Positions 1 to 11,583 of a stretch of 64,000 bases of DNA are shown here, piece after piece (the stretch's first letter is position 1; the number at the start of each line of letters is the position of its first letter). Below the pieces are notes generated by a model that worked only from the letters and a program-made list of their open reading frames with translations, was not told the DNA's origin and made no database searches. The position numbers and the translations under genes are program-made. Where the stretch lies: positions 20,614,476 to 20,678,475 of the forward strand of contig OZ059894.1 in NCBI GenBank assembly GCA_964057225.1, written 5' to 3'. The stretch comes from Auanema rhodensis. Lineage: Eukaryota; Nematoda; Chromadorea; Rhabditida; Rhabditidae.

Positions 1-1755
1 GCATTTTTAAGCTAGCGCGAATCTGATAACACAGATCGACGCAGCTTAAAAATCCGCATCGAATGCACTATACTACATTGAGAAACGCTTAATACAAAAA
101 TTAGTTATGATCGTTTGAAAAATGATGCATTAGTTTATGTTGAGTTTCCATGTACACTCAACATTGCTTCCAAAAACATTTTGACAAAAATTTTTTCGAA
201 AAATTTCAAAATAAATTAGCAAAAAGTAGTGGTTTTTAGATTCCTTTTTTCAAGGCAAAGACGATGGACAATGTTATTCAACGAAAAAATTAATTCTTCA
301 GGGTGAAAATCGAGGATATAAGTGTGAACTTATATCAGTTGATATCTCGGTGCATTTTTAAGCTAGCGCAAATCTGATAACACAGATCGACGCAGTTTAA
401 AAATCCGCATCGATTGCACTATACTACTTTGAGAAACGCTTAATACAAAAATTAGTTATGATCGTTTGAAAAATGATGCATTAGTGTATGTTGAGTTTCC
501 ATGTACACTCAACATTGCTTCCAAAAACATTTTGACAAAAATTTTTTCGGAAAATTTCAAAATAATTTAGCAAAAAGTAGATGTTTTTAGATTTCTTTTT
601 TTAAGGTAAAGACGATGGACAATGTTATTCAACGAAAAAATTAACTCTTCAGGGTGAAAAGCGAGGATATAAGTGTGAACTTATATCAGTTGATATCTCG
701 GTGCATTTTTAAGCTAGCGCAAATCAGATAACACAGATCGACGCAGCTTAAAAATCCGCATCGAATGCACTATACTACATTGAGAAACGCTTAATACAAA
801 AATTAGTTATGATCGTTTGAAAAATGATGCATTAGTGTATGTTGAGTTTCCATGTACACTCAACATTGCTTCCAAAAACATTTTGACAAAAATTTTTTCG
901 AAAAATTTCAAAACAATTTAGCAAAAAGTAGATGTTTTTAGATTCCTTTTTTCAAGGTAAAGACGATGGACAATGTTATTCAACGAAAAAATTAACTCTT
1001 CAGGGTGAAAATCGAGGATATAAGTGTGAACTTATATCAGTTGATATCTCGGTGCATTTTTAAGCTAGCGCAAATCTGATAACACAGATCGACGCAGCTT
1101 AAAAATCCGCATCGAATGCACTATACTACATTGAGAACCGCTTAATACAAAAATTAGTTATGATCGTTTGAAAAATGATGCATTAGTGTATGTTGAGTTT
1201 CCATGTACACTCAACATTGCTTCCAAAAACATTTTGACAAAAATTTTTTCGAAAAATTTCAAAATAATTTAGCAAAAAGTATATGTTTTTAGATTCCTTT
1301 TTTCAAGGCAAAGACGATGGACAATGTTATTCAACGAAAAAAATAATTCTTCAGGGTGAAAATCGAGGATATAAGTGTGAACTTATATCAGTTGATATCT
1401 CGGTGCATTTTTAAGCTAGCGCAAATCTGATAACCCAGATCGACGCAGCTTAAAAATCCGCATCGAATGCACTGTACTACATTGAGAAACGCTTAATACA
1501 AAAATTAGTTATGATCGTTTGAAAAATGATGCATTAGTGTATGTTGAGTTTCCATGTACACTCAACATTGCTTCCAAAAACATTTTGACAAAAATTTTTT
1601 CGAAACATTTCAGAATAATTTAGCAAAAAGTAGATGTTTTTAGATTCCTTTTTTCAAGGCAAAGACGATGGACAATGTTATTCAACGAAAAAATTAACTC
1701 TTCAGGGTGAAAATCGAGGATATAAGTGTGAACTTATATCAGTTGATATCTCGGT
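1..1755. repeat. Leftmost, most diverged monomers M1-M5
   Basis: These five 351-bp copies carry many substitutions seen nowhere or rarely elsewhere. M1 has TAGTTTATG, ATAAATTAGC and GTAGTGG. M2 has CAGTTTAAA, CGATTGCAC, TACTTTGAG and TTCGGAAAA. M3 has AAATCAGAT and AAAACAATT. M4 has GAGAACCGC and GTATATG. M5 shares CGAAACATTT with M6. They form no clear higher-order unit. Extra divergence is what is expected near the margin of an array, but the true end is outside the window. Confidence 0.85.
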
Positions 1756-2459
1756 GCATTTTTAAGCTAGCGCAAATCTGATAACACAGATCGACGCAGC
1801 TTAAAAATCCGCATCGAATGCACTATACTACATTGAGAAACGCTTAATACAAAAATTAGTTATGATCGTTTGAAAAATGATGCATTAGTGTATGTTGAAT
1901 TTCCATGTACACTCAACATTGCTTCCAAAAACATTTTGACAAAAATTTTTTCGAAACATTTCAGAATAATTTAGCAAAAAGTAGATGTTTTTAGATTCCT
2001 TTTTTCAAGGCAAAGACGATGGACAATGTTATTCAACGAAAAAATTAACTCTTCAGGGTGAAAATCGAGGATATAAGTGTGAACTTATATCAGTTGATAT
2101 CTCGGTGCATTTTTAAGCTAGCGCAAATCTGATAACACAGATCGACGCAGCTTAAAAATCCGCATCGAATGCACTGTACTACATTGAGAAACGCTCAATA
2201 CAAAAATTAGTTATGATCGTTTGAAAAATGATGCATTAGTGTATGTTGAGTTTCCATGTACACTCAACATTGCTTCCAAAAACATTTTGACAAAAATTTT
2301 TTCGAAAAATTTCAAAATAATTTAGCAAAAAGTAGATGTTTTTAGATTCCTATTTTCAAGGTAAAGACGATGGACAATGTTATTCAACGAAAAAATTAAC
2401 TCTTCAGGGTGAAAATCGAGGATATAAGTGTGAACTTATATCAGTTGATATCTCGGTGC

Positions 2460-2510
2460 ATTTTTAAGCTAGCGCAAATCTGATAACACAGATCGACGCA
2501 GCTTAAAAAT
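2460..2510. repeat. 51-base nested inverted repeat at monomer start (shown in M8; present in every monomer with variants)
   Basis: ATTTTTAAGCT (monomer positions 3-13) is exactly complementary to AGCTTAAAAAT (43-53). Inside it GCG (15-17) pairs with CGC (40-42), then ATCTG (21-25) pairs with CAGAT (32-36), leaving the 6-base loop ATAACA. Only a bulged A (14) and a 3x3 internal loop (CAA/CGA) are unpaired. A single strand, or an RNA from this strand, could therefore fold into an 11+3+5 bp stem-loop, and duplex DNA could extrude a cruciform. Common variants weaken it: A48C breaks the outer stem, T36A the inner stem, and C23T leaves a T-G wobble. No compensatory changes were seen, so conservation for folding is not shown. 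Confidence 0.85.
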
Positions 2511-2593
2511 CCGCATCGAATGCACTATACTACATTGAGAAACGCTTAATACAAAAATTAGTTATGATCGTTTGAAAAATGATGCATTAGTGT

Positions 2594-2621
2594 ATGTTGA
2601 GTTTCCATGTACACTCAACAT
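2594..2621. repeat. 9-bp inverted repeat with a competing 6-bp dyad (shown in M8)
   Basis: ATGTTGAGT (monomer positions 137-145) and ACTCAACAT (156-164) are perfect inverted repeats separated by 10 bases. An overlapping alternative pairs AGTGTA (132-137) with TACACT (153-158), so the two structures are mutually exclusive. The arms are intact in most monomers. Exceptions include M1 (G135T, which touches only the alternative arm), M6 and M13 (G144A), and M145, M148 and M150 (A163T). No function is known for it. Confidence 0.8.
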
Positions 2622-2648
2622 TGCTTCCAAAAACATTTTGACAAAAAT

Positions 2649-2660
2649 TTTTTCGAAAAA
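2649..2660. repeat. 12-bp palindrome TTTTTCGAAAAA in the A/T-tract core (shown in M8)
   Basis: The self-complementary stretch spans monomer positions 192-203 and contains a TTCGAA core. It sits in a run of A- and T-tracts (about positions 172, 186, 199, 208, 221, 232, 245 and 284) spaced 9-14 bases apart, which may bend the DNA. The A200G substitution, present in all 32 copies that carry the open frame and in a few others, destroys the palindrome. M2 (TCGGAAAA) and M5, M6 and M13 (CGAAACATTT) also alter this zone. Confidence 0.75.
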
Positions 2661-2771
2661 TTTCAAAATAATTTAGCAAAAAGTAGATGTTTTTAGATTC
2701 CTTCTTTCAAGGCAAAGACGATGGACAATGTTATTCAACGAAAAAAATAATTCTTCAGGGTGAAAATCGAG

Positions 2772-2793
2772 GATATAAGTGTGAACTTATATC
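2772..2793. repeat. 9-bp perfect hairpin with GTGA loop near the monomer 3' end (shown in M8)
   Basis: GATATAAGT (monomer positions 315-323) and ACTTATATC (328-336) are exact inverted repeats separated only by GTGA. On an RNA of this strand GUGA is a GNRA-type tetraloop, and the recurrent loop variant G326A gives GUAA, also GNRA-type. Stem variants (T319A in many copies from 43 kb to 62 kb, A320C in M108, M110, M115 and M119, A321T in M181) are not matched by compensating changes on the other arm. No T-run follows, so it is not a bacterial-type terminator. Confidence 0.8.
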
Positions 2794-2802
2794 AGTTGAT
2801 AT
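2789..2802. repeat. Overlapping 6-bp inverted repeat ATATCA-GT-TGATAT (shown in M8)
   Basis: ATATCA (monomer positions 332-337) and TGATAT (340-345) are complementary across a 2-base centre. The left arm overlaps the right arm of the upstream 9-bp hairpin, so only one of the two can form at a time. The right arm includes most of the GATATC site at 341-346. That site is lost in M65 (AATATC, near 22810) and M122 (TTATC, near 42820). Confidence 0.7.
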
Positions 2803-5800
2803 CTCGGTGCATTTTTAAGCTAGCGCAAATCTGATAACCCAGATCGACGCAGCTTAAAAATCCGCATCGAATGCACTGTACTACATTGAGAAACGCTTAA
2901 TACAAAAATTAGTTATGATCGTTTGAAAAATGATGCATTAGTGTATGTTGAGTTTCCATGTACACTCAACATTGCTTCCAAAAACATTTTGACAAAACTT
3001 TTTTCGAAAAATTTCAAAATAATTTAGCAAAAAGTAGATGTTTTTAGATTCCTTTTTTCAAGGTAAAGACGATGGACAATGTTATTCAACGAAAAAAATA
3101 ATTCTTCAGGGTGAAAATCGAGGATATAAGTGTGAACTTATATCAGTTGATATCTCGGTGAATTTTTAAGCTAGCGCAAATCTGATAACCCAGATCGACG
3201 CAGCTTAAAAATCCGCATCGAATGCACTGTACTACATTGAGAAACGCTTAATACAAAAATTAGTTATGATCGTTTGAAAAATGATGCATTAGTGTATGTT
3301 GAGTTTCCATGTACACTCAACATTGCTTCCAAAAACATTTTGACAAAACTTTTTTCGAAAAATTTCAAAATAATTTAGCAAAAAGTAGATGTTTTTAGAT
3401 TCCTTTTTTCAAGGTAAAGACGATGGACAATGTTATTCAACGAAAAAATTAACTCTTCAGGGTGAAAATCGAGGATATAAGTGTGAACTTATATCAGTTG
3501 ATATCTCGGTGCATTTTTAAGCTAGCGCAAATCTGATAACACAGATCGACGCAGCTTAAAAATCCGCATCGAATGCACTATACTACATTGAGAAACGCTT
3601 AATACAAAAATTAGTTATGATCGTTTGAAAAATGATGCATTAGTGTATGTTGAGTTTCCATGTACACTCAACATTGCTTCCAAAAACATTTTGACAAAAC
3701 TTTTTTCGAAAAATTTCAAAATAATTTAGCAAAAAGTAGATGTTTTTAGATTTCTTTTTTTAAGGTAAAGACGATGGACAATGTTATTCAACGAAAAAAT
3801 TAACTCTTCAGGGTGAAAAGCGAGGATATAAGTGTGAACTTATATCAGTTGATATCTCGGTGCATTTTTAAGCTAGCGCAAATCTGATAACACAGATCGA
3901 CGCAGCTTAAAAATCCGCATCGAATGCACTATACTACATTGAGAAACGCTTAATACAAAAATTAGTTATGATCGTTTGAAAAATGATGCATTAGTGTATG
4001 TTGAGTTTCCATGTACACTCAACATTGCTTCCAAAAACATTTTGACAAAAATTTTTTCGAAAAATTTCAAAATAATTTAGCAAAAAGTAGATGTTTTTAG
4101 ATTCCATTTTTCAAGGCAAAGACGATGGACAATGTTATTCAACGAAAAAATCAATTCTTCAGGGTGAAAATCGAGGATATAAGTGTGAACTTATATCAGT
4201 TGATATCTCGGTGCATTTTTAAGCTAGCGCAAATCTGATAACACAGATCGACGCAGCTTAAAAATCCGCATCGAATGCACTATACTACATTGAGAAACGC
4301 TTAATACAAAAATTAGTTATGATCGTTTGAAAAATGATGCATTAGTGTATGTTGAATTTCCATGTACACTCAACATTGCTTCCAAAAACATTTTGACAAA
4401 AATTTTTTCGAAACATTTCAGAATAATTTAGCAAAAAGTAGATGTTTTTAGATTCCTTTTTTCAAGGCAAAGACGATGGACAATGTTATTCAACGAAAAA
4501 ATTAACTCTTCAGGGTGAAAATCGAGGATATAAGTGTGAACTTATATCAGTTGATATCTCGGTGCATTTTTAAGCTAGCGCAAATCTGATAACACAGATC
4601 GACGCAGCTTAAAAATCCGCATCGAATGCACTGTACTACATTGAGAAACGCTCAATACAAAAATTAGTTATGATCGTTTGAAAAATGATGCATTAGTGTA
4701 TGTTGAGTTTCCATGTACACTCAACATTGCTTCCAAAAACATTTTGACAAAAATTTTTTCGAAAAATTTCAAAATAATTTAGCAAAAAGTAGATGTTTTT
4801 AGATTCCTATTTTCAAGGTAAAGACGATGGACAATGTTATTCAACGAAAAAATTAACTCTTCAGGGTGAAAATCGAGGATATAAGTGTGAACTTATATCA
4901 GTTGATATCTCGGTGCATTTTTAAGCTAGCGCAAATCTGATAACACAGATCGACGCAGCTTAAAAATCCGCATCGAATGCACTATACTACATTGAGAAAC
5001 GCTTAATACAAAAATTAGTTATGATCGTTTGAAAAATGATGCATTAGTGTATGTTGAGTTTCCATGTACACTCAACATTGCTTCCAAAAACATTTTGACA
5101 AAAATTTTTTCGAAAAATTTCAAAATAATTTAGCAAAAAGTAGATGTTTTTAGATTCCTTCTTTCAAGGCAAAGACGATGGACAATGTTATTCAACGAAA
5201 AAAATAATTCTTCAGGGTGAAAATCGAGGATATAAGTGTGAACTTATATCAGTTGATATCTCGGTGCATTTTTAAGCTAGCGCAAATCTGATAACCCAGA
5301 TCGACGCAGCTTAAAAATCCGCATCGAATGCACTGTACTACATTGAGAAACGCTTAATACAAAAATTAGTTATGATCGTTTGAAAAATGATGCATTAGTG
5401 TATGTTGAGTTTCCATGTACACTCAACATTGCTTCCAAAAACATTTTGACAAAACTTTTTTCGAAAAATTTCAAAATAATTTAGCAAAAAGTAGATGTTT
5501 TTAGATTCCTTTTTTCAAGGTAAAGACGATGGACAATGTTATTCAACGAAAAAAATAATTCTTCAGGGTGAAAATCGAGGATATAAGTGTGAACTTATAT
5601 CAGTTGATATCTCGGTGAATTTTTAAGCTAGCGCAAATCTGATAACACAGATCGACGCAGCTTAAAAATCCGCATCGAATGCACTGTACTACATTGAGAA
5701 ACGCTTAATACAAAAATTAGTTATGATCGTTTGAAAAATGATGCATTAGTGTATGTTGAGTTTCCATGTACACTCAACATTGCTTCCAAAAACATTTTGA

Positions 5801-8424
5801 CAAAAATTTTTTCGAAAAATTTCAAAATAATTTAGCAAAAAGTAGATGTTTTTAGATTCCTATTTTCAAGGTAAAGACGATGGACAATGTTATTCAACGA
5901 AAAAATTAACTCTTCAGGGTGAAAATCGAGGATATAAGTGTGAACTTATATCAGTTGATATCTCGGTGCATTTTTAAGCTAGCGCAAATCTGATAACACA
6001 GATCGACGCAGCTTAAAAATCCGCATCGAATGCACTGTACTACATTGAGAAACGCTCAATACAAAAATTAGTTATGATCGTTTGAAAAATGATGCATTAG
6101 TGTATGTTGAGTTTCCATGTACACTCAACATTGCTTCCAAAAACATTTTGACAAAAATTTTTTCGAAAAATTTCAAAATAATTTAGCAAAAAGTAGATGT
6201 TTTTAGATTCCTATTTTCAAGGTAAAGACGATGGACAATGTTATTCAACGAAAAAATTAACTCTTCAGGGTGAAAATCGAGGATATAAGTGTGAACTTAT
6301 ATCAGTTGATATCTCGGTGCATTTTTAAGCTAGCGCAAATCTGATAACACAGATCGACGCAGCTTAAAAATCCGCATCGAATGCACTATACTACATTGAG
6401 AAACGCTTAATACAAAAATTAGTTATGATCGTTTGAAAAATGATGCATTAGTGTATGTTGAGTTTCCATGTACACTCAACATTGCTTCCAAAAACATTTT
6501 GACAAAAATTTTTTCGAAAAATTTCAAAATAATTTAGCAAAAAGTAGATGTTTTTAGATTCCTTCTTTCAAGGCAAAGACGATGGACAATGTTATTCAAC
6601 GAAAAAAATAATTCTTCAGGGTGAAAATCGAGGATATAAGTGTGAACTTATATCAGTTGATATCTCGGTGCATTTTTAAGCTAGCGCAAATCTGATAACC
6701 CAGATCGACGCAGCTTAAAAATCCGCATCGAATGCACTGTACTACATTGAGAAACGCTTAATACAAAAATTAGTTATGATCGTTTGAAAAATGATGCATT
6801 AGTGTATGTTGAGTTTCCATGTACACTCAACATTGCTTCCAAAAACATTTTGACAAAACTTTTTTCGAAAAATTTCAAAATAATTTAGCAAAAAGTAGAT
6901 GTTTTTAGATTCCTTTTTTCAAGGTAAAGACGATGGACAATGTTATTCAACGAAAAAAATAATTCTTCAGGGTGAAAATCGAGGATATAAGTGTGAACTT
7001 ATATCAGTTGATATCTCGGTGAATTTTTAAGCTAGCGCAAATCTGATAACCCAGATCGACGCAGCTTAAAAATCCGCATCGAATGCACTGTACTACATTG
7101 AGAAACGCTTAATACAAAAATTAGTTATGATCGTTTGAAAAATGATGCATTAGTGTATGTTGAGTTTCCATGTACACTCAACATTGCTTCCAAAAACATT
7201 TTGACAAAACTTTTTTCGAAAAATTTCAAAATAATTTAGCAAAAAGTAGATGTTTTTAGATTTCTTTTTTTAAGGTAAAGACGATGGACAATGTTATTCA
7301 ACGAAAAAATTAACTCTTCAGGGTGAAAAGCGAGGATATAAGTGTGAACTTATATCAGTTGATATCTCGGTGCATTTTTAAGCTAGCGCAAATCTGATAA
7401 CACAGATCGACGCAGCTTAAAAATCCGCATCGAATGCACTATACTACATTGAGAAACGCTTAATACAAAAATTAGTTATGATCGTTTGAAAAATGATGCA
7501 TTAGTGTATGTTGAGTTTCCATGTACACTCAACATTGCTTCCAAAAACATTTTGACAAAAATTTTTTCGAAAAATTTCAAAATAATTTAGCAAAAAGTAG
7601 ATGTTTTTAGATTCCATTTTTCAAGGCAAAGACGATGGACAATGTTATTCAACGAAAAAATCAATTCTTCAGGGTGAAAATCGAGGATATAAGTGTGAAC
7701 TTATATCAGTTGATATCTCGGTGCATTTTTAAGCTAGCGCAAATCTGATAACACAGATCGACGCAGCTTAAAAATCCGCATCGAATGCACTATACTACAT
7801 TGAGAAACGCTTAATACAAAAATTAGTTATGATCGTTTGAAAAATGATGCATTAGTGTATGTTGAGTTTCCATGTACACTCAACATTGCTTCCAAAAACA
7901 TTTTGACAAAAATTTTTTCGAAAAATTTCAAAATAATTTAGCAAAAAGTAGATGTTTTTAGATTCCATTTTCCAAGGCAAAGACGATGGACAATGTTATT
8001 CAACGAAAAAATCAATTCTTCAGGGTGAAAATCGAGGATATAAGTGTGAACTTATATCAGTTGATATCTCGGTGTATTTTTAAGCTAGCGCAAATCTGAT
8101 AACACAGATCGACGCAGCTTAAAAATCCGCATCGAATGCACTATACTACATTGAGAAACGCTAAATACAAAAATTAGTTATGATCGTTTGAAAAATGATG
8201 CATTAGTGTATGTTGAGTTTCCATGTACACTCAACATTGCTTCCAAAAACATTTTGACAAAAATTTTTTCGAAAAATTTCAAAATAATTTAGCAAAAAGT
8301 AGATGTTTTTAGATTCCATTTTTCAAGGCAAAGACGATGGACAATGTTATTCAACGAAAAAATTAATTCTTCAGGGTGAAAATCGAGGATATAAGTGTGA
8401 ACTTATATCAGTTGATATCTCGGT

Positions 8425-11400
8425 GCATTTTTAAGCTAGCGCAAATCTGATAACACAGATCGACGCAGCTTCAAAATCCGCATCGAATGCACTATACTTC
8501 ATTGAGAAACGCTTAATACAAAAATTAGTTATGATCGTTTGAAAAATGATGCATTAGTGTATGTTGAGTTTCCATGTACACTCAACATTGCTTCCAAAAA
8601 CATTTTGACAAAAATTTTTTCGAAAAATTTCAAAATAATTTAGCAAAAAGTAGATGTTTTTAGATTCCTTTTTTCAAGGCAAAGACGATGGACAATGTTA
8701 TTCAACGAAAAAATTAATTCTTCAGGGTGAAAATCGAGGATATAAGTGTGAACTTATATCAGTTGATATCTCGGTGCATTTTTAAGCTAGCGCAAATCTG
8801 ATAACACAGATCGACGCAGCTTAAAAATCCGCATCGAATGCACTATACTACATTGAGAAACGCTTAATACAAAAATTAGTTATGATCGTTTGAAAAATGA
8901 TGCATTAGTGTATGTTGAGTTTCCATGTACACTCAACATTGCTTCCAAAAACATTTTGACAAAAATTTTTTCGAAAAATTTCAAAATAATTTAGCAAAAA
9001 GTAGATGTTTTTAGATTCCTTTTTTCAAGGCAAAGACGATGGACAAAGTTATTCAACGAAAAAATTAATTCTTCAGGGTGAAAATCGAGGATATAAGTGT
9101 AAACTTATATCAGTTGATATCTCGGTGCATTTTTAAGCTAGCGCAAATCTGATAACACAGAACGACGCAGCTTAAAAATTCGCATCGAATGCACTATACT
9201 ACATTGAGAAACGCTTAATACAAAAATTAGTTATGATCGTTTGAAAAATGATGCATTAGTGTATGTTGAGTTTCCATGTACACTCAACATTGCTTCCAAA
9301 AACATTTTGACAAAAATTTTTTCGAAAAATTTCGAAAAAATTTAGCAAAAAGTAGATGTTTTTAGATTCCATTTTTCAAGGCAAAGACGATGGACAATGT
9401 TATTCAACGAAAAAATTAATTCTTCAGGGTGAAAATCGAGGATATAAGTGTGAACTTATATCAGTTGATATCTCGGTGCATTTTTAAGCTAGCGCAAATC
9501 TGATAACACAGATCGACGCAGCTTCAAAATCCGCATCGAATGCACTATACTACATTGAGAAACGCTTAATACAAAAATTAGTTATGATCGTTTGAAAAAT
9601 GATGCATTAGTGTATGTTGAGTTTCCATGTACACTCAACATTGCTTCCAAAAACATTTTGACAAAAATTTTTTCGAGAAATTTCAAAATAATTTAGCAAA
9701 AAGTAGATGTTTTTAGATTCCTTTTTTCAAGGCAAAGACGATGGACAATGTTATTCAACGAAAAAATTAATTCTTCAGGGTGAAAATCGAGGATATAAGT
9801 GTGAACTTATATCAGTTGATATCTCTGTGCATTTTTAAGCTAGCGCAAATCTGATAACACAGATCGACGCAACTTAAAAATCCGCATCGAATGCACTATA
9901 CTACATTGAGAAACGCTTAATACAAAAATTAGTTATGATCGTTTGAAAAATGATGCATTAGTGTATGTTGAGTTTCCATGTACACTCAACATTGCTTCCA
10001 AAAACATTTTGACAAAAATTTTTTCGAAAAATTTCAAAATAATTTAGCAAAAAGTAGATGTTTTTAGATTCCTTTTTTCAAGGCAAAGACGATGGACAAT
10101 GTTATTCAACGAAAAAATCAATTCATCAGGGTGAAAATCGAGGATATAAGTGTGAACTTATATCAGTTGATATCTCGGTGCATTTTTAAGCTAGCGCAAA
10201 TCTGATAACACAGATCGACGCAGCTTCAAAATCCGCATCGAATGCACTATACTACATTGAGAAACGCTTAATACAAAAATTAGTTATGATCGTTTGAAAA
10301 ATGATGCATTAGTGTATGTTGAGTTTCCATGTACACTCAACATTGCTTCCAAAAACATTTTGACAAAAATTTTTTCGAGAAATTTCAAAATAATTCAGCA
10401 AAAAGTAGATGTTTTTAGATTCCTTTTTTCAAGGCAAAGACGATGGACAATGTTATTCAACGAAAAAATTAATTCTTCAGGGTGAAAATCGAGGATATAA
10501 GTGTGAACTTATATCAGTTGATATCTCGGTGAATTTTTAAGCTAGCGCGAATCTGATAACACAGATCGACGCAGCTTAAAAATCCGCATCGAATGCACTA
10601 TACTACATTGAGAAACGCTTAATACAAAAATTAGTTATGATCGTTTGAAAAATGATGCATTAGTGTATGTTGAGTTTCCATGTACACTCAACATTGCTTC
10701 CAAAAACATTTTGACAAAAATTTTTTCGAAAAATTTCAAAATAATTTAGCAAAAAGTAGATGTTTTTAGATTTCTTTTTTCAAGGCAAAGACGATGGACA
10801 ATGTTATTCAACGAAAAAATTAATTCTTCAGGGTGAAAATCGAGGATATAAGTGTGAACTTATATCAGTTGATATCTCGGTGCATTTTTAAGCTAGCGCA
10901 AATCTGATAACACAGATCGACGCAGCTTAAAAATCCGCATCGAATGCACTATACTACATTGAGAAACGCTTAATACAAAAATTAGTTATGATCGTTTGAA
11001 AAATGATGCATTAGTGTATGTTGAGTTTCCATGTACACTCAACATTGCTTCCAAAAACATTTTGACAAAAATTTTTTCGAGAAATTTCAAAATAATTTAG
11101 CAAAAAGTAGATGTTTTTAGATTCCTTTTTTCAAGGCAAAGACGATGGACAATGTTATTCAACGAAAAAATTAATTCTTCAGGGTGAAAATCGAGGATAT
11201 AAGTGTGAACTTATATCAGTTGATATCTCTGTGCATTTTTAAGCTAGCGCAAATCTGATAACACAGATCGACGCAACTTAAAAATCCGCATCGAATGCAC
11301 TATACTACATTGAGAAACGCTTAATACAAAAATTAGTTATGATCGTTTGAAAAATGATGCATTAGTGTATGTTGAGTTTCCATGTACACTCAACATTGCT

Positions 11401-11583
11401 TCCAAAAACATTTTGACAAAAATTTTTTCGAAAAATTTCAAAATAATTTAGCAAAAAGTAGATGTTTTTAGATTCCTTTTTTCAAGGCAAAGACGATGGA
11501 CAATGTTATTCAACGAAAAAATCAATTCATCAGGGTGAAAATCGAGGATATAAGTGTGAACTTATATCAGTTGATATCTCGGT
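8425..11583. repeat. Transitional block M25-M33 with a 4-mer rhythm (1404 bp)
   Basis: This is where the A48C (CTTCAAAATCC), T36A (GAACGACG), G44A (CAACTTA), A200G and T217C monomer types first appear. M29-M32 (9829-11232) resemble M33-M36 (11233-12636) at 1404 bases: G44A plus CAATTCATC, then the T217C type, then a GAAT-start copy, then an A200G copy. The first T217C monomer is M30 at 10180. M26 carries ACAAAGTT and GTGTAAAC, and is followed by the T36A monomer M27. Confidence 0.8.

Larger units (their letters stand above)
1756..8424. repeat. Higher-order block: 7-mer (2457 bp) then 4-mer (1404 bp), M6-M24
   Basis: Two markers of M6 (TTGAATTTCC and CGAAACATTTCAG) recur in M13 exactly 2457 bases later, and M7, M8 and M9 match M14, M15 and M16. 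M14-M16 then match M18-M20 at an offset of 1404. M12 (4 kb) recurs as M22. Block-specific states are A70G (CTGTAC), T90C, A190C (AAAACTTTTTT), C256T (GGTAAAG), T294C (TAACTC) and CCTATTTTC or CCTTCTTTC. M17 and M21 are mosaics: M17 combines an M10-like 5' part with an M7-like 3' part, and M21 an M10-like 5' part with an M11-like 3' part. M23 and M24 have private changes (TTTTCCAAGG, GCTAAAT). Confidence 0.85.

Noticed and set aside
1-351. Monomer as an ancient dimer of a 175-bp unit
   Set aside because: The two halves share only loose A-rich similarity (for example ACAAAAATTAG with GCAAAAAGTAG at an offset of 125, not 175).
2772-2793. Rho-independent terminator
   Set aside because: The hairpin is AT-rich, has no T-run after it and no gene before it.
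10294-10485. Repeated 63-codon open frame as a real peptide gene family
   Set aside because: It begins with TTG, its first in-frame ATG leaves 11 codons, it is open only because one base removes a TAG, and copy differences are mostly nonsynonymous. It is a by-product of the satellite sequence.
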